A DNA stretch of 64,000 bases, taken from positions 1-64,000 of the forward strand of contig NZ_SMRP01000017.1 of the NCBI RefSeq assembly GCF_004353915.1, given 5' to 3'. Origin of the DNA: Paraburkholderia silviterrae (GTDB lineage Bacteria > Pseudomonadota > Gammaproteobacteria > Burkholderiales > Burkholderiaceae). Shown piece by piece: positions 8,571 through 17,266 of the stretch (position 1 is the stretch's first letter; every line of letters starts with the position of its first letter). The position numbers and the translations under genes are program-made. A model generated the notes under the pieces. It worked only from the letters and a program-made list of their open reading frames with translations. It made no database searches and was not told where the DNA came from.

Positions 8571-10133
8571 GTGACTTCGCATCGCCAGGATACTCAACGG
8601 GTTACGGAGCTGTGCATCACCCCCGGAACGCTCACGCTCGCGCAACTTCGCAGCGTGCTTCAGAACCCCGTGCGGCTCACGCTCGACCCCAGCGCCAATG
8701 TGGCCATCGACCGCAGCGTGGCCTGCGTCGAACAGATCATCGCGGAAGACCGCACGGCCTACGGCATCAACACCGGCTTCGGTCTGCTCGCTTCAACGCG
8801 CATCGCGCGCGATGACCTTGAAAACCTGCAGCGCTCGCTCGTGCTCTCGCACGCCGCCGGTGTGGGCGAAGCGCTCGATGACGCGCTCGTGCGCCTCATC
8901 ATGGTGCTCAAGATCAACAGCCTCGCGCGCGGCCTCTCGGGCATCCGCGGCAAGGTCATCAACGCGCTCATCACGCTCGTGAACGCCGAGGTGTATCCGC
9001 ACATTCCGGTGAAGGGCTCCGTGGGCGCCTCGGGCGACCTCGCACCGCTCGCGCACATGTCGCTCGTGCTGCTGGGCGAAGGCAAGGCACGCCACGACGG
9101 CCGCTGGATGCCGGCGCGCGAAGCGCTCAAGATCGCCGGCCTCGAGCCGCTCAGCCTCGCCGCGAAGGAAGGCCTTGCGCTCCTGAACGGCACGCAGGCC
9201 TCGACCGCCTACGCGCTCAAGGGCCTCTTCCTCGCCGAAGACCTCTACGCTGCCGCCAGCGTGTGCGGCGCACTGACCGTGGAAGCCATGCTCGGCTCGC
9301 GCGCGCCGTTCGACTCGCGCATTCACGCCGCGCGCGGCCAGCGCGGCCAGATCGACGCCGCCGCCGTGTACCGCCATCTGCTCGGCGCATCGAGCCAGGT
9401 GGGCCAGTCGCACGAGAACTGCGAAAAGGTTCAGGACCCGTATTCGCTGCGCTGCCAGCCGCAGGTCATGGGCGCCTGCCTCACGCAGATCCGCAACGCC
9501 GCGGATGTGCTCGAAGTGGAGTCCAACGCGGTCTCGGACAACCCGCTCGTGTTCCCCGAAGAAGGCGACGTCATCTCGGGCGGCAACTTCCACGCCGAAC
9601 CCGTTGCGATGGCCGCTGACAATCTCGCGCTGGCGATCGCGGAAATCGGCTCGCTCAGCGAACGCCGCATCTCGCTGATGATGGACAAGCACATGTCGCA
9701 GCTGCCCGCGTTCCTCGTGGCGAACGGCGGCGTGAACTCGGGCTTCATGATCGCGCAGGTGACGGCCGCGGCGCTCGCCTCGGACAACAAGGCGCTCGCC
9801 CACCCCCACAGCGTCGACAGCCTGCCCACCTCGGCGAACCAGGAAGACCACGTGTCGATGGCGCCCAACGCCGGCCGCCGCCTCTGGGAAATGGCCGACA
9901 ACGTCAAGGGCGTGATCGCAATCGAATGGCTTGGCGCATGCCAGGGCCTGGACTTCCGCGAAGGCCTGAAGACCACCGACACGCTGGAAACCGCACGCCA
10001 CATCCTGCGCGAAGTCGTGCCGTTCTATGAGAAGGACCGCTTCTTCGCACCGGACATCGAGGAAGCGAGCGCATTGATCGCCAAGCGCCATCTGAACGCG
10101 CTGCTGCCGGCTGCAACCCTGCCGAGCCTGTAA
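8571..10133 (+). CDS. hutH: Histidine ammonia-lyase
   Basis: 520 residues. It removes ammonia from L-histidine to give trans-urocanate, the first step of histidine catabolism, in the cytoplasm. The Ala-Ser-Gly triad that cyclises to the MIO electrophile is at residues 153-155 in VGASGDLAPLAHMS, and YGINTGFGLLA supplies the catalytic tyrosine (about residue 64). Length and motifs match the family throughout. The start is GTG, with GGAGG a few bases upstream. An amino-acid permease follows 160 bases downstream. The rest of the hut pathway is not in this window. Upstream motifs suggest HutC control. Confidence 0.96.
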   Translation: MTSHRQDTQRVTELCITPGTLTLAQLRSVLQNPVRLTLDPSANVAIDRSVACVEQIIAEDRTAYGINTGFGLLASTRIARDDLENLQRSLVLSHAAGVGEALDDALVRLIMVLKINSLARGLSGIRGKVINALITLVNAEVYPHIPVKGSVGASGDLAPLAHMSLVLLGEGKARHDGRWMPAREALKIAGLEPLSLAAKEGLALLNGTQASTAYALKGLFLAEDLYAAASVCGALTVEAMLGSRAPFDSRIHAARGQRGQIDAAAVYRHLLGASSQVGQSHENCEKVQDPYSLRCQPQVMGACLTQIRNAADVLEVESNAVSDNPLVFPEEGDVISGGNFHAEPVAMAADNLALAIAEIGSLSERRISLMMDKHMSQLPAFLVANGGVNSGFMIAQVTAAALASDNKALAHPHSVDSLPTSANQEDHVSMAPNAGRRLWEMADNVKGVIAIEWLGACQGLDFREGLKTTDTLETARHILREVVPFYEKDRFFAPDIEEASALIAKRHLNALLPAATLPSL

Positions 10134-10167
10134 TACCCGCAACACCTGCAATCTGCATCACCGGCCT

Positions 10168-10200
10168 CGAGCGTCGTTCAGCTACGCTGCGCGACGCTCG
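10168..10200 (+). terminator. Hairpin between hutH and the permease gene
   Basis: CGAGCGTCG (10168-10176) pairs with CGACGCTCG (10192-10200). There is no U tract, so it may be an mRNA-stabilising or attenuating stem that lowers permease expression relative to hutH rather than a full terminator. Confidence 0.35.
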
Positions 10201-10296
10201 ACGGCCACATGAAAGAGAAGACGAAACGTGCCGGTAGCGCGCAACGGGGCCACGAGCCACCGCTGCTGTCTGCCGGCACGTTCAAGGAAAGAGACA

Positions 10297-11694
10297 TTGG
10301 AAGAAAATCTGCAGCGTAACCTCGGAGCCCGCCACATCCGGTTCCTCGCGATCGGCTCCGCCATCGGCACGGGCCTGTTCTACGGATCCGCATCCGCGAT
10401 CCAGCTGGCCGGCCCGGCAGTCGTCCTCGCGTACATCCTGGGTGGCGCGGCAGTCTACATGGTCATGCGCGCATTGGGCGAGATGTCCGTGCGCAATCCG
10501 ATTTCGGGCTCGTTCAGCCGCTACGCCGGCGACTACCTCGGCCCGCTCGCCGGCTTTCTCACCGGCTGGACCTATATCCTCGAGATGATCATCGTCGGCC
10601 TCGCGGACGTGACGGCCTTCGGCATTTACATGGCCTTCTGGTTTCCGCACGTGCCGCAATGGATCTGGGTGCTGGCCATCGTGCTGCTGATCTGCGCGCT
10701 CAATCTGTGCAACGTGAAGATCTTCGGCGAAATGGAATTCTGGCTCGCACTCGCGAAGATTCTCGCCATCGGCGCGATGATCATTGGCGGCGCCGCCATT
10801 ATCGTGCTGGGCATCAGCATGAATGGCGAGCAGGTACACGGGCTCTCGAATCTCTGGACCCATGGCGGCTTTGCACCACACGGCGTGGGCGGCCTCATCG
10901 CCTCGCTCGCGGTGGTGATGTTCGCGTATGGCGGGGTCGAGATCATCGGCATCACGAGCGGCGAAGCGAAAAATCCCGAAGTGGTCCTGCCGCGCGCGAT
11001 CAACGCGGTGCCCGTGCGTATCCTGCTGTTCTACGTGCTCACGATGGTCGTGCTGATGGCCGTGTTCCCGTGGAGCAAGATCGACGGCCAGGGCAGCCCG
11101 TTCGTGCAGATCTTCTCGGGACTCGGGATCAAGTCGGCGGCAACGATCCTGAACGTGGTCGTGATTTCGGCGGCGGTTTCCGCGATTAACAGCGACATCT
11201 TCGGCGCCTGCCGCATGATGTACGGGATGGCCGCGCAAGGCCAGGCGCCGCGCGTCTTCACGATCACGTCGCGCGCGGGTGCCCCCTGGGTGACGGTGCT
11301 CGTGATGGGCTTCGCGCTGCTCGGCGGCGTGCTGCTCAACTACCTGATTCCGGACCAGATCTTCCTGATCATCGCGTCGATCGCGACGTTCGCCACGGTC
11401 TGGGTCTGGCTCATGATCCTGCTTTCGCAGGTGGCCATGCGCTGGCGTCTGTCCAGCGACGAAGTGCGCGCGCTGAAGTTCAAGGTGCCGCTGTGGCCCG
11501 TCGGTCCCGCTGTCGCTATCGCGTTCATGTTGTGCGTGATCGGCGTGCTGGGCTACGAGAAAGATACGCGCATCGCCCTGTTTGTCGGCATCGGCTGGAT
11601 CGCAGTGATGACCGTGGGGTGGTGGGTGTGCAGCAAGCTCAACGGCAACGCTGCTGTTGCTGAGGAAAAGCGCGAGATGGTGAAGCAGAGCTAA
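10297..11694 (+). CDS. Amino-acid permease (APC family), probable histidine transporter
   Basis: A 465-residue cytoplasmic-membrane transporter with about 12 helices. The first contains the substrate-binding GSAIGTGLFYGS motif of the amino acid-polyamine-organocation family; EMSVRNPISGSFSRYA and FAYGGVEIIGITSGEA are further family marks typical of ProY/AroP-type permeases. The TTG at 10297 is preferred: AAGGAAAGAG lies just upstream and the following sequence EENLQRNLGARHIRFLA matches the family N-terminus. An ATG 69 bases earlier would add an unrelated leader. Its position after hutH points to histidine uptake, but substrate cannot be read from sequence. Confidence 0.88.
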   Translation: MEENLQRNLGARHIRFLAIGSAIGTGLFYGSASAIQLAGPAVVLAYILGGAAVYMVMRALGEMSVRNPISGSFSRYAGDYLGPLAGFLTGWTYILEMIIVGLADVTAFGIYMAFWFPHVPQWIWVLAIVLLICALNLCNVKIFGEMEFWLALAKILAIGAMIIGGAAIIVLGISMNGEQVHGLSNLWTHGGFAPHGVGGLIASLAVVMFAYGGVEIIGITSGEAKNPEVVLPRAINAVPVRILLFYVLTMVVLMAVFPWSKIDGQGSPFVQIFSGLGIKSAATILNVVVISAAVSAINSDIFGACRMMYGMAAQGQAPRVFTITSRAGAPWVTVLVMGFALLGGVLLNYLIPDQIFLIIASIATFATVWVWLMILLSQVAMRWRLSSDEVRALKFKVPLWPVGPAVAIAFMLCVIGVLGYEKDTRIALFVGIGWIAVMTVGWWVCSKLNGNAAVAEEKREMVKQS

Positions 11695-11719
11695 CGCGTT
11701 ATTGCGCACTGCACTGCAA

Positions 11720-11764
11720 CGCGCCCCGTGTCCGGCATGGCTGGATACGGGGCGCGTTTTTTTT
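11720..11764 (+). terminator. Rho-independent terminator of the hutH-permease unit
   Basis: A strong stem with CGCGCCCCGTGTCC and GGATACGGGGCGCG arms, a nine-base loop and a run of eight T directly after. It lies 25 nt downstream of the permease stop. It ends the plus-strand unit and separates it from the convergent AraC-type gene. Confidence 0.9.
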
Positions 11765-11802
11765 GTTGGATGCGACTGGAATGAAAAGGCCGGTGTGCGC
11801 TT

Positions 11803-12840
11803 CTACTCAGGTCGATCATCCCTGAATTGCGTGGGCGATTTGCCGGTCCATCGCTTGAATGCGCGGGCGAAATTGCTGGTGCTCGTGAATCCGAGCAGAA
11901 AAGCGATTTCGGTTACGGAGCTTGTTCGCTGCTGGATGTAATTGCAAGCCAGTTCCCGGCGCGTGTCGTCCATGATCTGCAGGAAATGGGTGCCGCGCTG
12001 CGCCAGGCGCACCTGCAAAGTCGCCGGGCTCACACATAACGCTTCGGCTACCTTCTCCCTGCTGCACTCGCCGGAGGGCAGCAATTCGATGATTTTCTGC
12101 GTGACGCCGGTCACCACGTCGCTCTTGTCCAGTCGCGCAAGATATTGATTGGCGATGTTGTCGTTGACTTGCGCCAATTCCGGGCAGGCTCCGCCGAGCG
12201 GCTGCATCAACTCATGCCTGTCGAAAGTCAGCGTCGTAGCCTGATTCGAAAAACTGACCGGTGCTCGCAGCAAGGCGCGGTACGGCTCGTCGCCCTCACG
12301 CGGCATTGCGCGACGGAATTCCACGGACAGCGGGTTGAGCCCCGGCTTGTACAACATGCGCATCGTTTGCACCAGGAAGCCGACGAATGCGTCTTCAGTT
12401 TCGCCGCAGACCTCGATCCTGAAATCGGTGGCGCGCAAGGCGATGGTGTCGCCTTCTTCAAAGACACGAACGGTCGCCGATTGCGACACCAGCCGGAAGT
12501 GCCGCTCCAGCCGGCGACAGAAGTCGAGCAGCGTGCTGCTGGCGGCGAGCGCGTAGCCGAGCGCATGCAAATTGGAAATATGGATGTGCCGGGCAACCGA
12601 CAGGCCGAAATACGGATTGTTGGTGGCCTCCACGCAGGCACGGTATAGCCTGGCCAGAGTGGTGACAGGCAGCCGGACCATCGGGCCGTTCACCATATGG
12701 GGTGGCACGCCGACGGAGCGAAAAATGCGCTCGCTGTCCATTCCGCAGGCTTGCAGCGTCTTGGCGATTGCCGTGCAGTACCCCGCTATGGTCGTCGCTT
12801 CCTGCGTTGCGACGAGGAAGGGTTGGCGGTCGGATTTCAA
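11803..12840 (-). CDS. AraC-family regulator with arabinose-binding-type N-terminal domain
   Basis: About 345 residues. The N-terminal ligand domain (roughly residues 10-210) has the TIAGYCTAIAKTLQACGMDSERIF start and NPYFGLSVARHIHISNLHALGYALAASSTL-type block of the OruR/ArgR-like subgroup. The C-terminal part holds two helix-turn-helix motifs (EKVAEALCVSPATLQVRLAQ and VTEIAFLLGFTSTSNFARAF) and ends near WTGKSPTQFRDD. The start is uncertain: the frame is open to 12963, and the TTG at 12840 gives the usual family length. It is transcribed divergently from the CoA-catabolic operon and is its likely local activator, sensing the substrate or a CoA intermediate. Confidence 0.85.
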   Translation of the reverse strand: MKSDRQPFLVATQEATTIAGYCTAIAKTLQACGMDSERIFRSVGVPPHMVNGPMVRLPVTTLARLYRACVEATNNPYFGLSVARHIHISNLHALGYALAASSTLLDFCRRLERHFRLVSQSATVRVFEEGDTIALRATDFRIEVCGETEDAFVGFLVQTMRMLYKPGLNPLSVEFRRAMPREGDEPYRALLRAPVSFSNQATTLTFDRHELMQPLGGACPELAQVNDNIANQYLARLDKSDVVTGVTQKIIELLPSGECSREKVAEALCVSPATLQVRLAQRGTHFLQIMDDTRRELACNYIQQRTSSVTEIAFLLGFTSTSNFARAFKRWTGKSPTQFRDDRPE

Positions 12841-13130
12841 GGCGCGGCGATGTTGGCAGACGGTAGTGCTGCCGATTCTACACCGTCGCTGAACGGGCCA
12901 ATGCGCGCTAGCGGTCGCCTCCCTTCGTCCGTGCCGGGACGACAACCCTCCTTCCACCGTCACTGCTCACTGGCGCATTGCACGAATGATCACCGCGGAT
13001 CGCTCTGCGGAATGTACTTTTCGTTCCAAAGAGCCGCGCGGTCATTTCCCCCTGCCTATGATCATTTCCTGCCGCGGACAGGTCTTCGCCTCTCCGCCAC
13101 GACAACATGCCCAGATAACCCGGAGACGTA

Positions 13131-13916
13131 ATGACCGAAGAAGCATTGCTGTTTGAAACAACGGGCGCGGTTGCGCGCTTGACGCTGAATCGCCCCAAGG
13201 CGATGAACGCGATGAATATGGCGCTGCTGGCCGAACTGGAGCGCCGGCTGGCCCAGATCGCCGCCGACGACGCCATTCGCGTCCTGGTCTTGACCGGCAA
13301 TGGCCCCGCATTCTGCGCCGGCGCGGACTTGAAGGAGGTGCTGGCCAGTCAGAAGGCAGAGGCCGGCGAAGCCGATTTCCTCGACCTTGCCGACGCAACG
13401 CTTGCGCGCCTGCGCAATTTCCCCAAACCGGTGATCGCCGCACTGAACGGCGTAACCATGGCCGGGGGCCTGGAGATGGCCATGTGCGCCGACATCGTCA
13501 TCGCTGCGCAAAGCGCCACCATCGGGGACGCCCATGCCAACTTTGGCGTCTACCCCGGCGCCGGCGGCGCAGCGGTTTTGCCGCGCCTCATTCCTCAGAA
13601 CGTCGCCATGTATCTGCTGTTCACCGGCAAGACGCTTTCGGCGGCTGAGATGAAGGCTTACGGCTTCGTCTCCGAAGTGCATCCCGACGGCGCATTGGCC
13701 GATGCGGCGATGAAGCTGGCCGGCCAGATTGCCGCAAAGAGCCCTGCCGCGTTGCGGCGCATGAAGGAAGTCGCGCGCGTCTCCGCCGACAAGAGCCGGG
13801 ACGACGCCTTGCTGCATGAGCAAGTCATGTTGCGTCGCCATCTGCGCAGCTTCGACCTGCAGGAGGGCTTGCAGGCCTTCGCCGAAAAGCGCGCGCCGCA
13901 ATTCCAGGGCCGTTGA
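13131..13916 (+). CDS. Enoyl-CoA hydratase/isomerase family protein
   Basis: A 261-residue crotonase-fold enzyme. ARLTLNRPKAMNAM and LTGNGPAFCAGADLKE form the CoA-binding region and part of the oxyanion hole; NGVTMAGGLEMAMCADIVIA supplies the second oxyanion glycine. It likely adds water across a 2-enoyl-CoA double bond. The usual glutamate pair is only partly evident, so isomerase or hydrolase chemistry is also possible. GGAGA precedes the ATG. It is the first gene of a five-gene plus-strand operon and is divergent from the AraC regulator. Confidence 0.9.
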   Translation: MTEEALLFETTGAVARLTLNRPKAMNAMNMALLAELERRLAQIAADDAIRVLVLTGNGPAFCAGADLKEVLASQKAEAGEADFLDLADATLARLRNFPKPVIAALNGVTMAGGLEMAMCADIVIAAQSATIGDAHANFGVYPGAGGAAVLPRLIPQNVAMYLLFTGKTLSAAEMKAYGFVSEVHPDGALADAAMKLAGQIAAKSPAALRRMKEVARVSADKSRDDALLHEQVMLRRHLRSFDLQEGLQAFAEKRAPQFQGR

Positions 13917-13966
13917 GCCGGCCCACTACTTCATCCCGCACTTCTCATCCCTCTTTCGGGAATTAC

Positions 13967-15208
13967 ATGAACGATATCTATGTTGCCGGTGTCGGCATGA
14001 CGCCGTTCGGGCGCTTGCTTGAGCGCAGCGTATACGACATGGTCGGCGAGGCCGTCACCCTGGCCTTGAAAGACGCCGGCGCAGAGGCCGCCGACATCGG
14101 CTCGGCATTCTATGCAACGCTGACCAATGGCCAGTTCCAGGGGCAGACTGCGATTCCCGGGCCGATCGCCATGCGCCGCATCGGCATCGAAGGCATTCCG
14201 GTGTTCACCGTCGAAAACGCCTGCGCCGCCGGCTCTTCGGCATTCAACCTGGCTGTGCAGGCGCTGCGGGCCGGGACCTGCGACGTGGCGCTGGCCGTCG
14301 GCGCGGAAAAGATGAACATCGCCGACAAGGCCCGGATGTTTGCCGCGTTCGATGGCGGCTGGGACGTCTCCACTGTCGAGGCAAACAAGAAGACGCTGCT
14401 GGCATTGGGCGAAGGCGTCGAGCCTCCGCCCGGCACGATGTCCGATCGCCCATATAGCGTGTTCATGGATGTCTATGCCGCCATCTGTCGCAATCATATG
14501 AAGCGATACGGCACCACGCAGCACCAGATCGCCGCGGTCGCGGCCAAGAACCACCAGCACTCGGTGCATAACCCACTGGCGCAATTCCAGCAGCCCATGA
14601 CGATCGAGGAGGTGCTGGCTTCGCCGCCGATCACCTACCCGCTGACGACGGCCATGTGCTCGCCGATTAGCGACGGCGCCGCCGCTGCCGTGCTTTGCAC
14701 CGCCGCCGGCCTGAAGCGCCTGCGGGGCGCTGCCGGCCGCGCAGTGCGCGTGCTGGCCAGCGTCATTCAGACCGGTACGACTCGCAGTCTCGACGAGCCG
14801 CAAAAAATCATCGCCCATCTCGCGGCGAAGAAAGCCTACGAACAAGCCGGCGTCGCGCCCGAGGACGTTGACGTTGCCGAAGTGCACGATGCCTCGGCGA
14901 TCGGCGAGATCCTCAACGCCGAATCGCTGATGCTGGTGCCGTTCGGCGAAGGCGGCCCCGCGGCCGCACGCGGCGACTTCACGGTCGGCGGACGCATCCC
15001 GATCAACCCGTCCGGCGGGCTCGAATCGAAAGGTCATCCGATCGGCGCTACCGGTCTCGGCCAGATTCACGAACTGGTGACGCAGTTGCGCGGCGAAGCC
15101 GGACAGCGTCAGGTGCGAGACGCACGCATCGCAATCCAGGAAAACGGCGGCGGCCTGTACGGAATCGAAGAAGCCGTGGTTGGCATCAACATCCTGGCGA
15201 AACAATAA
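13967..15208 (+). CDS. Thiolase family protein (SCP-x/lipid-transfer type)
   Basis: 413 residues. NACAAGSSAFNLAVQALRAG contains the nucleophilic cysteine of thiolases (VENACAAGS). The C-terminal SKGHPIGATGLGQIHEL carries the catalytic histidine, and the GGGLYG-type end completes the active site. This subgroup resembles the SCP-2 thiolases that cleave branched or cyclic 3-ketoacyl-CoAs. It begins 50 nt after the hydratase; the ATG at 13967 fits MNDIYVAGVGMTPFGR, the conserved family start. It probably performs the thiolytic cleavage of the pathway encoded by this operon. Confidence 0.9.
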   Translation: MNDIYVAGVGMTPFGRLLERSVYDMVGEAVTLALKDAGAEAADIGSAFYATLTNGQFQGQTAIPGPIAMRRIGIEGIPVFTVENACAAGSSAFNLAVQALRAGTCDVALAVGAEKMNIADKARMFAAFDGGWDVSTVEANKKTLLALGEGVEPPPGTMSDRPYSVFMDVYAAICRNHMKRYGTTQHQIAAVAAKNHQHSVHNPLAQFQQPMTIEEVLASPPITYPLTTAMCSPISDGAAAAVLCTAAGLKRLRGAAGRAVRVLASVIQTGTTRSLDEPQKIIAHLAAKKAYEQAGVAPEDVDVAEVHDASAIGEILNAESLMLVPFGEGGPAAARGDFTVGGRIPINPSGGLESKGHPIGATGLGQIHELVTQLRGEAGQRQVRDARIAIQENGGGLYGIEEAVVGINILAKQ

Positions 15209-15218
15209 GGATACCAAA

Positions 15219-16376
15219 ATGGGACACGTATTCCGCACTGAAGAGCAGCAGGCTGCCGTCGATGGACTGAAACGCTTCCTCGATGCCGAGATCGATCCGA
15301 TCTTCAGCAAGCAATACCGCGACAAGTTCGTGCCGCGCGACAAGATGGCCGCCATCATGCGCCAGCTAACGGAATTCGGGCTGGTGTCGGGCATCGCGAG
15401 CGAAGCTAACGGCGGCATGGGCCTGGATTGGCTGACTTCGTTGATGCTGTTCGAGGAAGTGGCCACCACTTCGGCCGACCTGTCGGTGCCGGTGCTGATC
15501 AACTCGTTTGGCGTCGTGCTGCTCGAGAAGGTTGCGCCCCCGCATCTGCGTGAACGCTACCTGCCCGGCCTGTTGAGCGGCGCCAGTTTCGTCTCGATGG
15601 GTATTTCCGAACCCGACGTCGGCTCCAACGTGCTGGAGATCAGAACGCGTGCGCGCCGCGATGGCGACCATTTCATCATCAACGGCGAAAAGACCTGGAT
15701 CAGCAATGGCGAGTACTCGGACTTCCTGATCTGCACCTGCCGAACCAGCGACGACCCGCGCAAGGGGCTGACCCATTTTCTGCTCGACCGCAAGGAGCAT
15801 CCGTACGAAGTACGCGGCATCCATAAGATCGGCTTCAACAGCCAGTCCACCGCACAAATCTTTCTGACCGATGTCCGCGTGCCGGCCTCCAACATGATCG
15901 GCAACGAAGGCGAGGGATTGCGCAATACGCTCTCGCTGTTCGAAAGGTCGCGCGTATTCGTTGCCGCCCAGGGACTGGGCATCGCTCGCCGCGCGCTTGA
16001 AGAAGCGGTTCGTTATGCGAAGGAACGCCGCCAGCACGGCAAGGTCATCGCGGGCCACCAGTTGATCGCGGCGATGTTGGCCGAAATGGCGACCAACGTG
16101 GACGCTGCACGCCTTTTGACCTACCGCGCGGCGTCGATGATCGAAGCCGGCGTGCCGGCCGAGATGGAAGCGGCGATGGCCAAATATTTTGCCTGCGAAG
16201 CAGCCGTGAAAATCGCCCGCGAGGCGGTGCAGATCCACGGGGGTAACGGCGTCACGACCGAATTCCTCGTCGAGAAGCTCGCGCGCGAGGCGATCATCGC
16301 GCCGATTCCGGAAGGCACGACCCAGATCCAGCAACTCATTATCGGCCGCGCGTTGACTGGCGTGCCGGCGTTCTAG
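15219..16376 (+). CDS. Acyl-CoA dehydrogenase
   Basis: A 385-residue flavoenzyme introducing an alpha,beta double bond into an acyl-CoA. Typical blocks are SMGISEPDVGSNV and NGEKTWISNGEYSDF (FAD and substrate contacts), and VQIHGGNGVTTEFLVEKLARE plus IPEGTTQIQQLIIGRAL near the C-terminus, the latter with the catalytic-base glutamate position (PEGTT). It begins 10 nt after the thiolase stop, so it is translationally close. Electrons would pass to ETF. Substrate length is unknown. Confidence 0.93.
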   Translation: MGHVFRTEEQQAAVDGLKRFLDAEIDPIFSKQYRDKFVPRDKMAAIMRQLTEFGLVSGIASEANGGMGLDWLTSLMLFEEVATTSADLSVPVLINSFGVVLLEKVAPPHLRERYLPGLLSGASFVSMGISEPDVGSNVLEIRTRARRDGDHFIINGEKTWISNGEYSDFLICTCRTSDDPRKGLTHFLLDRKEHPYEVRGIHKIGFNSQSTAQIFLTDVRVPASNMIGNEGEGLRNTLSLFERSRVFVAAQGLGIARRALEEAVRYAKERRQHGKVIAGHQLIAAMLAEMATNVDAARLLTYRAASMIEAGVPAEMEAAMAKYFACEAAVKIAREAVQIHGGNGVTTEFLVEKLAREAIIAPIPEGTTQIQQLIIGRALTGVPAF

Positions 16377-16415
16377 GGCGCCGAGGCGAAGAATTTAATC
16401 TCCACAGGACACATC

Positions 16416-17192
16416 ATGCGTATTGAAGGAAAAGTCATCGTCATTACCGGCGGCGCTTCGGGCCTCGGACTCGCCACGGCGCGCTATCTGGTACAGGAAA
16501 AAGGCGCACGCGTCGCCATCTTCGACATGAACGCCGAGGCCGGCGCCAAGGCGGTCGAGGATGTCGGCGCCGAACACGCGATGTTCGCGCAAACCGACGT
16601 CGTCAGCGAGGAATCGGTGCAGAACGCGGTGGCCGCTGTGACTGCCCGCTTCGGCACGATTCACGTCTGCATCAATTGCGCGGCGCTGCCCACACCGTGC
16701 AAGGTGCTGGGCAAGGACGGCAAGGCCACGCCGCTGGCGAAGTTCGCGCAGGTGACGGCGGTCAACGTCAACGGCGTGTTCAACGTCATGTCGAAATGCG
16801 CCGAGCAGATGGTCGGAAACGAACCGGAAGCCGGGGAGGAACGCGGCGTGATCATCAACATCTCGTCGGGTGCCGCCTACGAGGCGCAGATCGGTCAAGT
16901 CGCCTATGCCGCCTCCAAAGCGGCGCTGCTCGGCATGAACATGCCGGCGGCGCGGGAGCTCGGTGACGTCGGCATCCGTGTCAACGCCATTGCGCCCGGC
17001 CTGTTCATGACGCCGATGGTGCGCTCGCTCGACGAAAAGATCGTCACTGCGTTGACGACGCAGATCGAGGCCCCGAAGCGCCTCGGCGACATGCGCGAGT
17101 TCGCGCACTGCTGCGCCTTCATCATCGAAAACGCCTACCTCAACGCGCACACGATTCGCCTCGACGCAGCGTCACGCCTGCGCGCGCGCTAA
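16416..17192 (+). CDS. SDR-family 3-hydroxyacyl-CoA dehydrogenase, HSD10-like
   Basis: 258 residues. TGGASGLGLATARYLV is the Rossmann TGxxxGxG motif, and an acidic residue after the second strand (IFDMN) indicates NAD preference. The active-site serine is in NISSGAAYEAQ and the YAASKAA motif gives Tyr and Lys. The C-terminal FAHCCAFIIENAYLNAHTIR matches the 17-beta-HSD type 10 subgroup, which oxidises 3-hydroxyacyl-CoA. It supplies the dehydrogenase step between the hydratase and thiolase of the operon. Confidence 0.9.
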   Translation: MRIEGKVIVITGGASGLGLATARYLVQEKGARVAIFDMNAEAGAKAVEDVGAEHAMFAQTDVVSEESVQNAVAAVTARFGTIHVCINCAALPTPCKVLGKDGKATPLAKFAQVTAVNVNGVFNVMSKCAEQMVGNEPEAGEERGVIINISSGAAYEAQIGQVAYAASKAALLGMNMPAARELGDVGIRVNAIAPGLFMTPMVRSLDEKIVTALTTQIEAPKRLGDMREFAHCCAFIIENAYLNAHTIRLDAASRLRAR

Positions 17193-17215
17193 GCGCGCCG
17201 CACCGGCGACAGGGC

Positions 17216-17243
17216 TGCCCTTCCTCTCAAGAAGAGGGAGGGC
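17216..17243 (+). terminator. Hairpin between SDR and acyl-CoA ligase genes
   Basis: GCCCTTCCTCT pairs with an AGAGGGAGGGC arm with one mismatch and a short loop. There is no U tract. It may be a processing or stability element within the operon rather than a terminator. Confidence 0.35.
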
Positions 17244-17266
17244 AAAAGAACAAAGGAGACAAATCC

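Noticed and set aside
9000..10151. Very long minus-strand frame opposite hutH
   Set aside because: Composition is His/Arg/Val-rich as expected from the reverse strand of a high-GC gene; hutH on the plus strand is unmistakable.
10282..11709. 475-codon minus-strand frame opposite the permease
   Set aside because: His/Asp/Arg-rich mirror of a membrane protein gene; no membrane or domain signal, no ribosome site.
13931..15502. 523-codon minus-strand frame opposite the thiolase gene
   Set aside because: Runs across the ends of two plus-strand genes; typical high-GC antisense frame.
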